A stretch of 64,000 nucleotides of DNA from an uncultured Clostridia bacterium (GTDB lineage Bacteria; Bacillota; Clostridia; TANB77; CAG-508): assembly GCA_948524275.1 (NCBI GenBank), contig CAOSLI010000001.1, positions 310,001 through 374,000 of the forward strand, written 5' to 3'. The notes under the pieces were generated by a model, which saw only the letters and a program-made list of their open reading frames with translations, was not told the DNA's origin and searched no databases. Made by a program: the position numbers and the translations under genes. Below are positions 41,374 through 50,604 of the stretch, piece after piece; the first letter of the stretch is position 1; every line of letters begins with the position of its first letter.

Positions 41374-42072
41374 ATGTTAGGTATTTCTATTTCAGGTTTT
41401 TTAGCTTTTGTTGGCTCAGGATTATTTACTGTTGGTTACATAGCTAATAACAACCTATTTCCAGAAGCGTTAAGTGCAGAAGATGAAAGAAAATATATAA
41501 AATTTATGGAAGAAGGAAACGAGGAAGCAAGAAATATTTTAATAGAACATAATTTAAGATTAGTGGCGCATGTAAGCAAAAAATATGCTAATTCAAATGT
41601 GGATCAAGACGACCTAATATCAATAGGTTCAATAGGTCTAATTAAGGGAATAAATAGTTACAATTCAGAAAAGAATATAAAACTTTCTACATATATTTCT
41701 AAATGTATTGATAACGAAATTTTAATGCATTTAAGGTCATCAAAAAAACTAAATCAAGAGGTTTATTTAGAAGAGCCAATTGGAAAAGATAAAGATGATA
41801 ATACAATTACATTAAAAGATGTACTAGAAAATGAAGAAAAGCCAATAGAAGAAGAAATAGAACTTAAGTTTAGAATAAGTAAATTATATGAAAAAATACG
41901 AACAATTTTAAAGGGACGAGAAAGAAGAATCATTGAATTAAGATTTGGACTAAATGGAGAAGAACCAAAGACTCAAAATGAGATTGCAAAAGGCATGGGG
42001 ATATCACGTTCATATGTTTCAAGAATAGAAACAAAAGCAATAGGAAAACTAGCAAAGGAATTGCAGGAGTAA
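41374..42072 (+). CDS. sigK: RNA polymerase sigma-K (pro-sigma-K)
   Basis: 232 residues from the ATG at 41374, which follows aggaaagga; an in-frame ATG at 41350 is less likely. The first ~27 residues (ISISGFLAFVGSGLFTVGYI) form a hydrophobic pro-sequence like that cut from pro-sigma-K by SpoIVFB. Then come FPEALSAEDERKYIKFMEEG, IEHNLRLVAHVSKKY, DLISIGSIGLIKGINSYN, and region 4 (GRERRIIELRFGL, TQNEIAKGMGISRSYVSRIE). It directs late mother-cell sporulation genes. The gene is intact and not split by a skin-like element. Confidence 0.93.
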   Translation: MLGISISGFLAFVGSGLFTVGYIANNNLFPEALSAEDERKYIKFMEEGNEEARNILIEHNLRLVAHVSKKYANSNVDQDDLISIGSIGLIKGINSYNSEKNIKLSTYISKCIDNEILMHLRSSKKLNQEVYLEEPIGKDKDDNTITLKDVLENEEKPIEEEIELKFRISKLYEKIRTILKGRERRIIELRFGLNGEEPKTQNEIAKGMGISRSYVSRIETKAIGKLAKELQE

Positions 42073-42074
42073 TA

Positions 42075-42103
42075 AAAAGTCATTCATGTGAATGGCTTTT
42101 ACT
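42075..42103 (+). terminator. Intrinsic terminator of sigK
   Basis: A 12-bp stem with one G-T pair (42075-42086 with 42089-42100). Confidence 0.65.
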
Positions 42104-42139
42104 AACACTAAATGTTACACAAATGTAATAATAAAAGCA

Positions 42140-42168
42140 TTGAATAAAATTTAGAATAAATATATAAT
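42140..42168 (+). promoter_or_regulatory. Predicted promoter of glgP
   Basis: TTGAAT (42140-42145), a 17-nt spacer and TATAAT (42163-42168). Confidence 0.6.
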
Positions 42169-42276
42169 TGTAAAGAATAAAAATATATGCCTACAAAGAG
42201 GATTTAAATTAAGGAATAATATATTATAAAAACAATGGAAAAACGTAATTTTAAAGTAACAAAGGAGGAAATAAAA

Positions 42277-44898
42277 ATGTCTTATGTATTTAACAAAATT
42301 ACAGTAAGACCACAATTACCAAAGAGAATAGCAAAATTAGCTGATGTATCAAATAATATGTGGTGGGCTTGGAATACCGAATTTTTAAGATTATTTAAAC
42401 AAATGGATGGAGATTTGTGGGAAAAATGTGAAAAGAATCCTACTAAATTTCTAAAAAACATTTCACAAGATAAATTAGAAGAAGCTTGTAAAAATCAAGA
42501 CTTCTTAAAGGAATACGATAAAATAGTAAAAGATTTTGAAGATTATATGAATGCAAAGTCTACTTGGTTTACTAAAAAATATCCTCAAAACCAAAAAGAT
42601 TTAATTGTATATTTTTCAGCAGAATATGGTTTGGACGAAACAGTTGCAATTTATTCAGGAGGTCTTGGAATTTTATCAGGAGATCATTTAAAATCAGCAA
42701 GTGATATGGGTCTTCCGCTTGTAGGAATTGGACTTTTATATAGAAATGGATATTTCCATCAAGTAATAAATGGAAGTGGAATGCAAGAAGCAGTGTACAA
42801 AGATATTGATATGGATGCAATGCCAATTAGTCCAGTAAGAGATGAAAAAGGAAATGACATAATCATCTCAATTAAATTACCTCTAAATACATTATATTTA
42901 AAAGCTTGGAAGCTAAATGTTGGAAGAGTTAGTTTATATTTATTAGATTCTGATATAGATGAAAATATTGATGAATATAAAAATATAACCACAGCTCTTT
43001 ATGGTGGCGACCAAGAAATGAGAATTAAGCAAGAGATAGTATTAGGCATGGGAGGAGTACTTTTATTAGATAAACTTGGGCTAAATCCTACTGTATATCA
43101 TATGAATGAAGGTCATTCTGCATTTTTAACTTTCCAACTAATAAGAAATATAATTAGAGATAAAGAAGTATCATTTGATATTGCAAGAGATATTGTATCA
43201 AGTAAAACTGTATTTACAACACATACTCCTGTTCCAGCAGGAAACGATATTTTCCCAATTAGTTTAATGGAAAAATATTTCAATAAATTCTGGGATAAGT
43301 TTGGAATTACTAAAGAAGAATTTATGAGCTTAGGTATGAACCCTGCTAAAGAAAAAATAGATGAAGATGAAACAAAAGCAGAGCTAAAAGACGAGGAAGA
43401 AGGCTTTAACATGGGAATATTAGCTCTTAAAATTGCTGGTAAGAAAAATGGTGTAAGTAAATTACATGGTGCGGTATCAAGGGGATTATTTGCTGAGGTT
43501 TGGCCAAATATTCCAGAAAAAGAATCTCCTATTGGCTATGTAACCAATGGTGTACATACATGCACATGGGTTGCGCCAACTATGAAAGATTTATATAATA
43601 AATATTTTAGACCTTATTGGCAAGATGATATACAAAATGATGATATATGGCAAGATATTTATAAAGTGCCAGATGAAGAACTTTGGAATGTACATCAGTC
43701 AAGAAAGGAAAAGCTATTAAAATTAGTAAAAGATTCTACAATTAGCAGACTTAGAAGATACAATTATTCATATGATGAGATAGACAAAATAGTAGGTGAA
43801 TTGGATCCAAATGCTTTAACAATAGGATTTGCAAGAAGATTTGCAACATACAAAAGAGCAACACTTATATTTAGAGATTTAGAAAGAATAACAAAGATAT
43901 TTAATGAGAGAAATCAAAGAGTACAAATAATATTTGCAGGAAAAGCACATCCACAAGATAAAGAAGGACAAGGACTAATTAAATATATTCATGAGTTATC
44001 ATTAAAGCCACAATTTAAGGGTAAATTATTTATACTAGAAAATTATAATATAGGAATGTCAAGATACTTAGTATCAGGCGTTGATGTATGGTTAAACAAC
44101 CCAAGAAGACCATTAGAAGCATCAGGAACAAGTGGACAAAAGGCAGCTGTAAATGGTGTACTTAATTTCAGTGTGCTTGATGGTTGGTGGGCTGAGGGCT
44201 ACAATCAAAAAAATGGTTGGGCAATTGGAACAGAAAAACAATACCAAAACTATGAAGACCAAGATGATGATGATGCTAAAAGTTTATATGATACATTAGA
44301 AAATAAGATAATTCCAATGTATTATAGAAAAAGCGAAAAAGGATATTCAACTGAATGGATAAAAATGATGAAAAATACTATTGCGTCAAATGCAGGTAGA
44401 TTTAGTACAGCTAGAATGATTGCTGATTACATGGCACAGCTTTATATACCACTTTGTAATTTAAATAGAGATAATTACCAAGAGCTTGGAAATGTCATAA
44501 AATTTAGTGAGTGGAAAAATGTAATTGAAAGAGAATGGCAAGATATTAAAATAGAACAAGCACCAGAAAACTATAACAATACAGCACTCGATGCTGGAAA
44601 TACAATAAAGGTTAGTTGCTATGTTACACTTCCAAATGAACTAATCAATAACGATAATATAGATGTTCAAGTTTATTATGGAAGAATAGAAGGAAATCAA
44701 ATTGCAGGCGACTTACAAATTATATCAATGGAGAAAGATGTAGAAAAAGGCAAATCATCTAAACTAAAATGTAAATATACAGCAGATGTTGCATTAAAAT
44801 CAGGTGGAGACTATGGTTACACATTTAGGGTTGTACCAAAATCTAAGATGATATTAGATTGGGCAAATCTTGATTTGATTAAGTGGATTGAGGAGTAA
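42277..44898 (+). CDS. glgP: Alpha-glucan (glycogen) phosphorylase
   Basis: 873 residues from the ATG at 42277, which follows AAAGGAGG; the in-frame ATG at 42235 has no such site. The N-terminal DUF3417 region (RIAKLADVSNNMWWAWN) marks the shorter Thermotoga/Clostridia type. The catalytic body includes FSAEYGLDETVAIYSGGLG, HMNEGHSAFLTFQL, VTNGVHTCTWVAP and the pyridoxal-phosphate lysine in EASGTSGQKAAVNG, then SVLDGWWAEGY. It releases glucose 1-phosphate from glycogen or maltodextrin. No other glycogen gene lies in the window. Confidence 0.94.
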   Translation: MSYVFNKITVRPQLPKRIAKLADVSNNMWWAWNTEFLRLFKQMDGDLWEKCEKNPTKFLKNISQDKLEEACKNQDFLKEYDKIVKDFEDYMNAKSTWFTKKYPQNQKDLIVYFSAEYGLDETVAIYSGGLGILSGDHLKSASDMGLPLVGIGLLYRNGYFHQVINGSGMQEAVYKDIDMDAMPISPVRDEKGNDIIISIKLPLNTLYLKAWKLNVGRVSLYLLDSDIDENIDEYKNITTALYGGDQEMRIKQEIVLGMGGVLLLDKLGLNPTVYHMNEGHSAFLTFQLIRNIIRDKEVSFDIARDIVSSKTVFTTHTPVPAGNDIFPISLMEKYFNKFWDKFGITKEEFMSLGMNPAKEKIDEDETKAELKDEEEGFNMGILALKIAGKKNGVSKLHGAVSRGLFAEVWPNIPEKESPIGYVTNGVHTCTWVAPTMKDLYNKYFRPYWQDDIQNDDIWQDIYKVPDEELWNVHQSRKEKLLKLVKDSTISRLRRYNYSYDEIDKIVGELDPNALTIGFARRFATYKRATLIFRDLERITKIFNERNQRVQIIFAGKAHPQDKEGQGLIKYIHELSLKPQFKGKLFILENYNIGMSRYLVSGVDVWLNNPRRPLEASGTSGQKAAVNGVLNFSVLDGWWAEGYNQKNGWAIGTEKQYQNYEDQDDDDAKSLYDTLENKIIPMYYRKSEKGYSTEWIKMMKNTIASNAGRFSTARMIADYMAQLYIPLCNLNRDNYQELGNVIKFSEWKNVIEREWQDIKIEQAPENYNNTALDAGNTIKVSCYVTLPNELINNDNIDVQVYYGRIEGNQIAGDLQIISMEKDVEKGKSSKLKCKYTADVALKSGGDYGYTFRVVPKSKMILDWANLDLIKWIEE

Positions 44899-44899
44899 A

Positions 44900-44944
44900 A
44901 TATAGGACGGTTTAAAGGCTTTTTACCAAAAAAACGTCCTATAT
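44900..44944. repeat. Inverted repeat after glgP
   Basis: A 10-bp perfect stem (44900-44909 with 44935-44944) with a long loop and no T tract. It is a weak terminator candidate at best. Confidence 0.4.
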
Positions 44945-44969
44945 AGACATAAAATGCCAAGGAGAAATA

Positions 44970-47201
44970 ATGAATATAAACGACTTAAGAAAACTATTAG
45001 AAAGTTCGAGTGATAGATTGTCAGTATTATTGGACATGAATACAATAATGCAATGCGAAAATCTTACTATAAAAGATTTTAAAGATATAGTAAGTGAATT
45101 TTTAAGCGACGAGGAAAAATTTCAATTTTTAAAAGCTCCTGAGATGAAGAAATTAAATAGTACTACAAAAGCAAGTATAATCAGTCTTATATTAGATGAA
45201 AATGTATGTTCACAAATAGTAAACGATGAAGAATTATTATCAAATTTGAGTAACAATCAAATTAAGGATATTGCGGAGAGAATAAATGATGATTTAAAAA
45301 AACAATTATTATATAATTCAGAATTCCTAAAAAAGTATGAATATGGAGATTACGATGTTAAATTACTGATATCAAGTTGTGATGAAAATACAATACAAGA
45401 AATACTTAAGGATAAAATACTTGTAACGGAGAAGCTAAAGTTTGAGACATTTCAAATTGCTACATTACTTCAAGAGATAGATAGTGATGAAGTAAAATTA
45501 AATTTAGTAGAGTACTATGGAATAGAAGGAAGTTACGCAGTTGATGTTATAAATTCTTGCAGTACAGATACTAAATTAAAGATAATATTAGAAGATGAAA
45601 AATTTAGTACAGGGGATAAAAATAGAGTTATATTATCACTAGAACCTAAATCATTTTGCGAATTTATAATAAATAATAAAGATTTTTTAGAAAAAATAAA
45701 TACACATCCATATGAATTAACAAATAGATTGAGTTCTGAAGCACAAAAATATGTTGTACAACACATCGAAGAGCTTGGAGTTGATATAGATGAAAAAAGA
45801 CGTATATTAGCAATTTTAAAAGATGAAGTGAAAAAAGATATTGATGTAAAGGACCTTCCAGAAGAATATAAAACAGCCTTAAGCATGGAAAGAGCACAAC
45901 CATACAGCCCATTTATTAAATTTGATTCAGATAGAAATTTAGAAGAGTATCGTGGATTAGATGATTTAATAAATATAAGACCAGAAGAACTAACTGTTGA
46001 GCAAAAGAAACGACTCTTGGAGTTATGTGATATCTGTCCTAATGCAAAGGTGTTTAATAGATTAGAAAAAGATAGTATTATAGGTTTTTTATCTACAGCA
46101 AAAGAATATAAAGAAGCGGAAAAATGGATAGACTCTGTAATTGATAGCTTAGATCCAGAATGGACTGACTTAGAAAAATTGGCTGCAATAGACAATGCTG
46201 TTGGTAAGAAGATTAGCTACGCTCCAGATTTTGACACAGAAGTATCAGATGGTGATGCTGTTAGAGCATTATGGAAGATAATTAGTACTGGGTATGGCGT
46301 ATGCAATGGAATATCTAGAGTAGAAAAAGAAATTTTAGATAGAGTTGGAATAGAAAGCGAAGTTGTTTCTAGTGGCACACATGCATTTTTGAAAATCAAA
46401 GATATTGAAATTCCATCAGAGAATGGAGAAATGATAAGAGGAAACACAATAGTGGACCCAACTTGGAATTTGACAGAAAATAGATATGGAGCAAAACCAA
46501 GCAACTTTTGTGTAAGCTATGAAGAAATTAGGAAAAATGACATAGATGATGAAGGTAAAGACCATGCTTGCCATTTAAATGATGAAAAATTGCAAGATGC
46601 AACACTTAATTTAGATGAAGAAAACTTAAGAAGAACATATTATAGCATTGGGATGACAAATAGAGATGGGGAATTTCCAATAGTCTCTTTGATAAATATA
46701 TCTGACAATATAGATGAGATATTTGCTAATAATCCTAAAGGAAATGTTTATGCACAATTACAATTTCTTGAAAAATATTATCCTGACTTTGCAGAATGTC
46801 AGAACTCCACGATTGCAGTATTAAGCCAAATATTACTTAATCATCAAAATCTTAATTTTAACCAATGTGTTGTAAATAGGGTATATAATAGAGATGATGA
46901 AGAAAAGAAACCAACATTTTATGCTTATATTGATTATCCTAATGAAATTGGTAAAAAGTTTTTTGTAGCAAATAAAGTAGAAGGAAGATTTGATGAATAT
47001 AGTCTAGAAGAATTTGAAAAGCAATTTGAATGTTACGAAATGGATTTAAAAAGAGGTAATGGAGTTAGACCATGGCAAAAAGAAAGTCGTGAAAATGAAA
47101 ATATAGACTTATCTAGAAGTTCAGGAAAAGTTGTGGCAGCAGAGGAAAAAAGTATAAGCTCGAATGAGAATTCAGAACAATTAGATGAGGAGGGAAGATA
47201 G
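44970..47201 (+). CDS. Large protein with transglutaminase-like domain
   Basis: 743 residues without signal peptide or membrane helix. Residues 1-330 form a leucine-rich all-helical region with a loose repeat (LILDENVCSQIVNDEELLSNLS and similar). A transglutaminase-like cysteine-peptidase domain follows at about 410-510: C445 in GVCNGIS, H471 in GTHAFLKI and D496 in VDPTWNL form the triad. The rest is mixed and ends in a Ser/Glu-rich tail. Such domains can be peptidases, amidases or crosslinkers; the intracellular location and size do not match a named family. A 78-residue gene follows 2 nt later. Confidence 0.7.
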   Translation: MNINDLRKLLESSSDRLSVLLDMNTIMQCENLTIKDFKDIVSEFLSDEEKFQFLKAPEMKKLNSTTKASIISLILDENVCSQIVNDEELLSNLSNNQIKDIAERINDDLKKQLLYNSEFLKKYEYGDYDVKLLISSCDENTIQEILKDKILVTEKLKFETFQIATLLQEIDSDEVKLNLVEYYGIEGSYAVDVINSCSTDTKLKIILEDEKFSTGDKNRVILSLEPKSFCEFIINNKDFLEKINTHPYELTNRLSSEAQKYVVQHIEELGVDIDEKRRILAILKDEVKKDIDVKDLPEEYKTALSMERAQPYSPFIKFDSDRNLEEYRGLDDLINIRPEELTVEQKKRLLELCDICPNAKVFNRLEKDSIIGFLSTAKEYKEAEKWIDSVIDSLDPEWTDLEKLAAIDNAVGKKISYAPDFDTEVSDGDAVRALWKIISTGYGVCNGISRVEKEILDRVGIESEVVSSGTHAFLKIKDIEIPSENGEMIRGNTIVDPTWNLTENRYGAKPSNFCVSYEEIRKNDIDDEGKDHACHLNDEKLQDATLNLDEENLRRTYYSIGMTNRDGEFPIVSLINISDNIDEIFANNPKGNVYAQLQFLEKYYPDFAECQNSTIAVLSQILLNHQNLNFNQCVVNRVYNRDDEEKKPTFYAYIDYPNEIGKKFFVANKVEGRFDEYSLEEFEKQFECYEMDLKRGNGVRPWQKESRENENIDLSRSSGKVVAAEEKSISSNENSEQLDEEGR

Positions 47202-47203
47202 AA

Positions 47204-47440
47204 ATGAAAGTTATAGAAAAAATAACTATGTTTTTTAAAAATATCTTTAAAAAGCAAGCTAAAGTTAAAATGATAGAAGCTCCTCAAATTAAAATTGAAG
47301 AAGAAGGAAATGAAAAGATAAATAATGATTTTAGACAATCACTAAAGGTAAATGCGGAAGAAAAGAGAGAAAAACAGACAGTTAAAACTTTAATATGTGA
47401 AGGCGATGGACTTGGAATAAAGCCGAAAATGAGTTCTTAA
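47204..47440 (+). CDS. Small basic protein with amphipathic N-terminus
   Basis: 78 residues. The first 20 (MKVIEKITMFFKNIFKKQAK) are a basic amphipathic helix, then a charged disordered-looking region follows. It is translationally coupled to the transglutaminase-like gene (2-nt gap). No homolog is recognised; a partner or localisation factor for the upstream protein is plausible but unproven. The ribosome-binding site is gagggaag inside the end of the upstream gene. Confidence 0.6.
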   Translation: MKVIEKITMFFKNIFKKQAKVKMIEAPQIKIEEEGNEKINNDFRQSLKVNAEEKREKQTVKTLICEGDGLGIKPKMSS

Positions 47441-47480
47441 TAATGTTACAGAATTGTAATATTAAATAAACGAAAAACCA

Positions 47481-47509
47481 TTGACCTTTTTAACATAAAT
47501 ATATATAAT
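47481..47509 (+). promoter_or_regulatory. Promoter of the surface locus
   Basis: TTGACC (47481-47486), a 17-nt spacer and TATAAT (47504-47509). The ~55-nt leader holds a 9-bp hairpin (AATGCTATG/CATAGCATT). Confidence 0.65.
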
Positions 47510-47567
47510 GCTATGGAAAATAATTACATAGCATTGGTAATGTGAAATAAAAACAAAGGAGTAAAAA

Positions 47568-50500
47568 ATGAGAAAAAATAGCAAAGAAAAAGGTATAACG
47601 TTAATTGCGTTAGTTGTTACAATTATAATATTATTGATATTAGCTGCAATAGGCTTAAGAGGAATTGATACTTTAGTCTTCAAGGCAAAAGATGCAACTA
47701 ACAGATGGAAAGCTGCAGAAGAAGATGAAGTAAATGAGCTAGATAAAATAGCAAGTATAATTGATGGTAATCCAGAGGACCCAATGCCACAAACACCTGA
47801 TATACCAGGGATACCAGATGTATCACCTGACATAGATGGATTGCCTGAAACAAAACCATATACATATTTTCCACCAGACTATATACCAATTTATACAGTT
47901 GAACAATATAAAGACATTGCATCTGAAAAGTCTAGTTATGTGATAAACGATTTATCAGGTACATATGTAGGAACATATACAATGGCGACAAATGCCACAT
48001 ATGTATTTATGAATAATATAGACTTTGCAAGTGCAGGAAATGTACCAACAATAAAAAATTTTAACGGAACACTAGAGGGAAACGGATGTACAATAAGTAA
48101 CATCTCAATAGATACTACTGGCTTAGAAAATGACTATACACGTATTGCTGGTGGAGACCCAAAATATCCAAGACCAGCAGGAATGTTTGAATGCGTAACA
48201 GATGCAACAATAAGAAATTATGCAGTAGTAAATGCTAATATAAAATCTAAAGAGAGTGCAGCCGCAATCACTGCTCAATGTAATAATGCAACAATAACAA
48301 ATTGCTATGTAAAAGATTCTACTATAGATGGAATGAATTCTGCAGGAATTGTAGGTTATATAGGACCAAGAGGAGTAATAATAAGTAAATGTAAAACCAT
48401 TTCAACGAATATGCCTGGAACATCTGCAACAGCTGGAATTGCATCAACTTCATATGGAGACATAACGATAAATGATTGTAACGTAACAAAAAGTTCTACA
48501 ACTAATAGCATGAAACTAAATTCAGGAATTTTGTATTATACAGCAAATGATAAAACTACTACTATTAATAATTGTAATGTTCAAGATATTGAACTAAAAG
48601 ATAATGATTCAGCTGGTATATTAGCTGTAGCAAATGGAAATGTCACAATTGATAAATGTAATACTAAAAAGTTATCTGGTTCAGGAGCATTATTATTAGG
48701 ATATGTGGGAAATAATGGAGAAAGTGTATCTGTAACTAATTGTTCAAGCCAATCATCAGAGATGACAAAATCTGATGGAATGATACGTGAAATTTACCTG
48801 AAAGGTAGTAGCTATGAAACTAGTGTAAATGTAGAAAATTGTTCAATGAAAGATATAAAGGCTACTGGAACCACATATAGTGCAAGTTTTGGATTGATAG
48901 GCGAATGCCAAAATGTAAAAGATTTAAAAATATCAAAATGTTCTGCAGTGGGAATTGAGTTTACTAATGGAGATTCAGTTGCTGGAATATTGGGGCATGT
49001 TTACTCAAACCTTAAAAATTTAGAAGTATCAGATTGTCATGTAGATAATATAAAAATTAATACTGCAAAAAATGCGGCAGGAATAGTAGCAGCATTTCAA
49101 GGAGAAAATATTACAGTTACAGAATGTAGCTCAAATAATCTTACAGTAGAATCGATACGTTCTATGACTGGTGGAATTGTTGCAATGTCAGAAAATAAAC
49201 CACTTACTGTAAAGAATTGTACAGTTGCAAACTTTGATGCTAGCAAAGGTGAAGCTAGTGAATTACAAAAAGTGGGTGGTGCTATAGGCTTTTCGGGAAC
49301 TGGAAACAATAATGCTGTAATAGAAAATGTAAAAGTATATAATAGTAAATTAGGCACTGGAGTTGGAATAGTTAATCAACTTGCTATTGGTGGAATATGT
49401 GGTATGTCAACTGCAAAAGAAATAAATAATTGTTATGTAAAAGACGTTGAAATAAATGGAAAAAATTGTGAAGCAGTAGGTGGATTAATTGGAATTTCGC
49501 AGGTAGAAATGTCTATGACAAAATGTGCTGTTAATAATTGCAAAGTTGTATGTAACGAATCTGGAAAAGAATCAAAACAAGTGGGGGGAATTTTAGGACA
49601 AGAATATACGAGAGCGACAATTAAAGATGCTATAGTAAATAACTTTAGCACTGAATTTGATACTACATCAGGTAAGTGTGAATTTATTGGTGGAGTAGTT
49701 GGTCTAGGAGGAGCATATGGCGGATCAATTACAATTGATAATGTAAATGTAAATCATTCAAAATTAAAAAGTGGTGGAAGAACTGGCGGTATGATAGGAT
49801 ATTCTCCTAATGCTAATGTTGCAAATAGTAAAGTTTATGAAACGTGGCTATATATGCATTGTAATGATAATAATATGAGAGCTGTTGGAGGAATTGTTGG
49901 ATATGCAAGTACATCTAATATAGATAATGCAATTGTAGACCATGTAGGAATAGAAAGCCATGTACGTGTAGGTGGAATAGTAGGATTTGGAGATAACATA
50001 AATATAAGTAATAGTAAAGTTGATATGACAGGTATAAAAGTAACAGCTACAGCTAGATCTACATATGCAGGAGGAATTGCAGCATATGCACCATTTAATT
50101 GTAAAATAGAATCTTGCAGTCTTTATGGAACAGAAATAAGATTAACAGGTGATGGACAAGAAGCATCTCTTGGAGGAATTGTAGGGCATGGAAATAACTC
50201 ATCAAATTCAAATTCACTTATTACAAAATGTAATTTAGATAGTTGTAAATTTGAAGGAACAAGTGGAGTCGGAGGAATAGCAGGAGTAGCAGTTCCAAAC
50301 ATAATAGATTGTCATACTAAAAACACTTACGTAGAAGGAACAATAGGTAATATTGGTGGTATATTAGGATATGGTGGTGCTACAAGCACAATAAATAGCA
50401 CAACAGGAGAAGAAACAAAAAATCGTAAAGCTGTTAATATAACTAACTGTAGCATTGTAGATGGATTTTTAAGTGGACCAAACACTGGAAGTATAATAGG

Positions 50501-50585
50501 AAAGAATTCACATATGGCTAGTACACCAGATGTTACAGAAGACGTTATAGAAGGATGTACATATCAATTTAAAGAAACTGAATAA
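47568..50585 (+). CDS. Surface protein: pilin-type leader plus GLUG-like repeats
   Basis: 1005 residues. The N-terminus has basic residues, then KGITLIALVVTIIILLILA, the pilin-like (class III) leader common in clostridial secreted proteins; the +5 Glu of true type IV pilins is Ala. A Pro-rich linker (about 72-105) leads to a beta-helical region with at least a dozen GLUG-type units such as GGIVGYAS, GGILGYGG and GGMIGYS, interspersed with N-C-x-V/S-x5 strands. The many NC pairs are striking. It probably forms a long surface fibre or adhesin. It is followed by a polysaccharide synthase and a glucanase. Confidence 0.8.
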   Translation: MRKNSKEKGITLIALVVTIIILLILAAIGLRGIDTLVFKAKDATNRWKAAEEDEVNELDKIASIIDGNPEDPMPQTPDIPGIPDVSPDIDGLPETKPYTYFPPDYIPIYTVEQYKDIASEKSSYVINDLSGTYVGTYTMATNATYVFMNNIDFASAGNVPTIKNFNGTLEGNGCTISNISIDTTGLENDYTRIAGGDPKYPRPAGMFECVTDATIRNYAVVNANIKSKESAAAITAQCNNATITNCYVKDSTIDGMNSAGIVGYIGPRGVIISKCKTISTNMPGTSATAGIASTSYGDITINDCNVTKSSTTNSMKLNSGILYYTANDKTTTINNCNVQDIELKDNDSAGILAVANGNVTIDKCNTKKLSGSGALLLGYVGNNGESVSVTNCSSQSSEMTKSDGMIREIYLKGSSYETSVNVENCSMKDIKATGTTYSASFGLIGECQNVKDLKISKCSAVGIEFTNGDSVAGILGHVYSNLKNLEVSDCHVDNIKINTAKNAAGIVAAFQGENITVTECSSNNLTVESIRSMTGGIVAMSENKPLTVKNCTVANFDASKGEASELQKVGGAIGFSGTGNNNAVIENVKVYNSKLGTGVGIVNQLAIGGICGMSTAKEINNCYVKDVEINGKNCEAVGGLIGISQVEMSMTKCAVNNCKVVCNESGKESKQVGGILGQEYTRATIKDAIVNNFSTEFDTTSGKCEFIGGVVGLGGAYGGSITIDNVNVNHSKLKSGGRTGGMIGYSPNANVANSKVYETWLYMHCNDNNMRAVGGIVGYASTSNIDNAIVDHVGIESHVRVGGIVGFGDNINISNSKVDMTGIKVTATARSTYAGGIAAYAPFNCKIESCSLYGTEIRLTGDGQEASLGGIVGHGNNSSNSNSLITKCNLDSCKFEGTSGVGGIAGVAVPNIIDCHTKNTYVEGTIGNIGGILGYGGATSTINSTTGEETKNRKAVNITNCSIVDGFLSGPNTGSIIGKNSHMASTPDVTEDVIEGCTYQFKETE

Positions 50586-50604
50586 GAAAATATAGGATGT
50601 AAAA

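Noticed and set aside
41374..42072. Skin-like element interrupting sigK
   Set aside because: The sigK frame is continuous from pro-sequence to region 4.
44900..44944. Terminator after glgP
   Set aside because: Good stem but a 25-nt loop and no T tract; recorded as an inverted repeat only.
47568..50585. Tandem DNA repeats or CRISPR array in the GLUG gene
   Set aside because: Repeats are at protein level and diverged in DNA; no regular spacer pattern exists. No CRISPR array was seen in the window.
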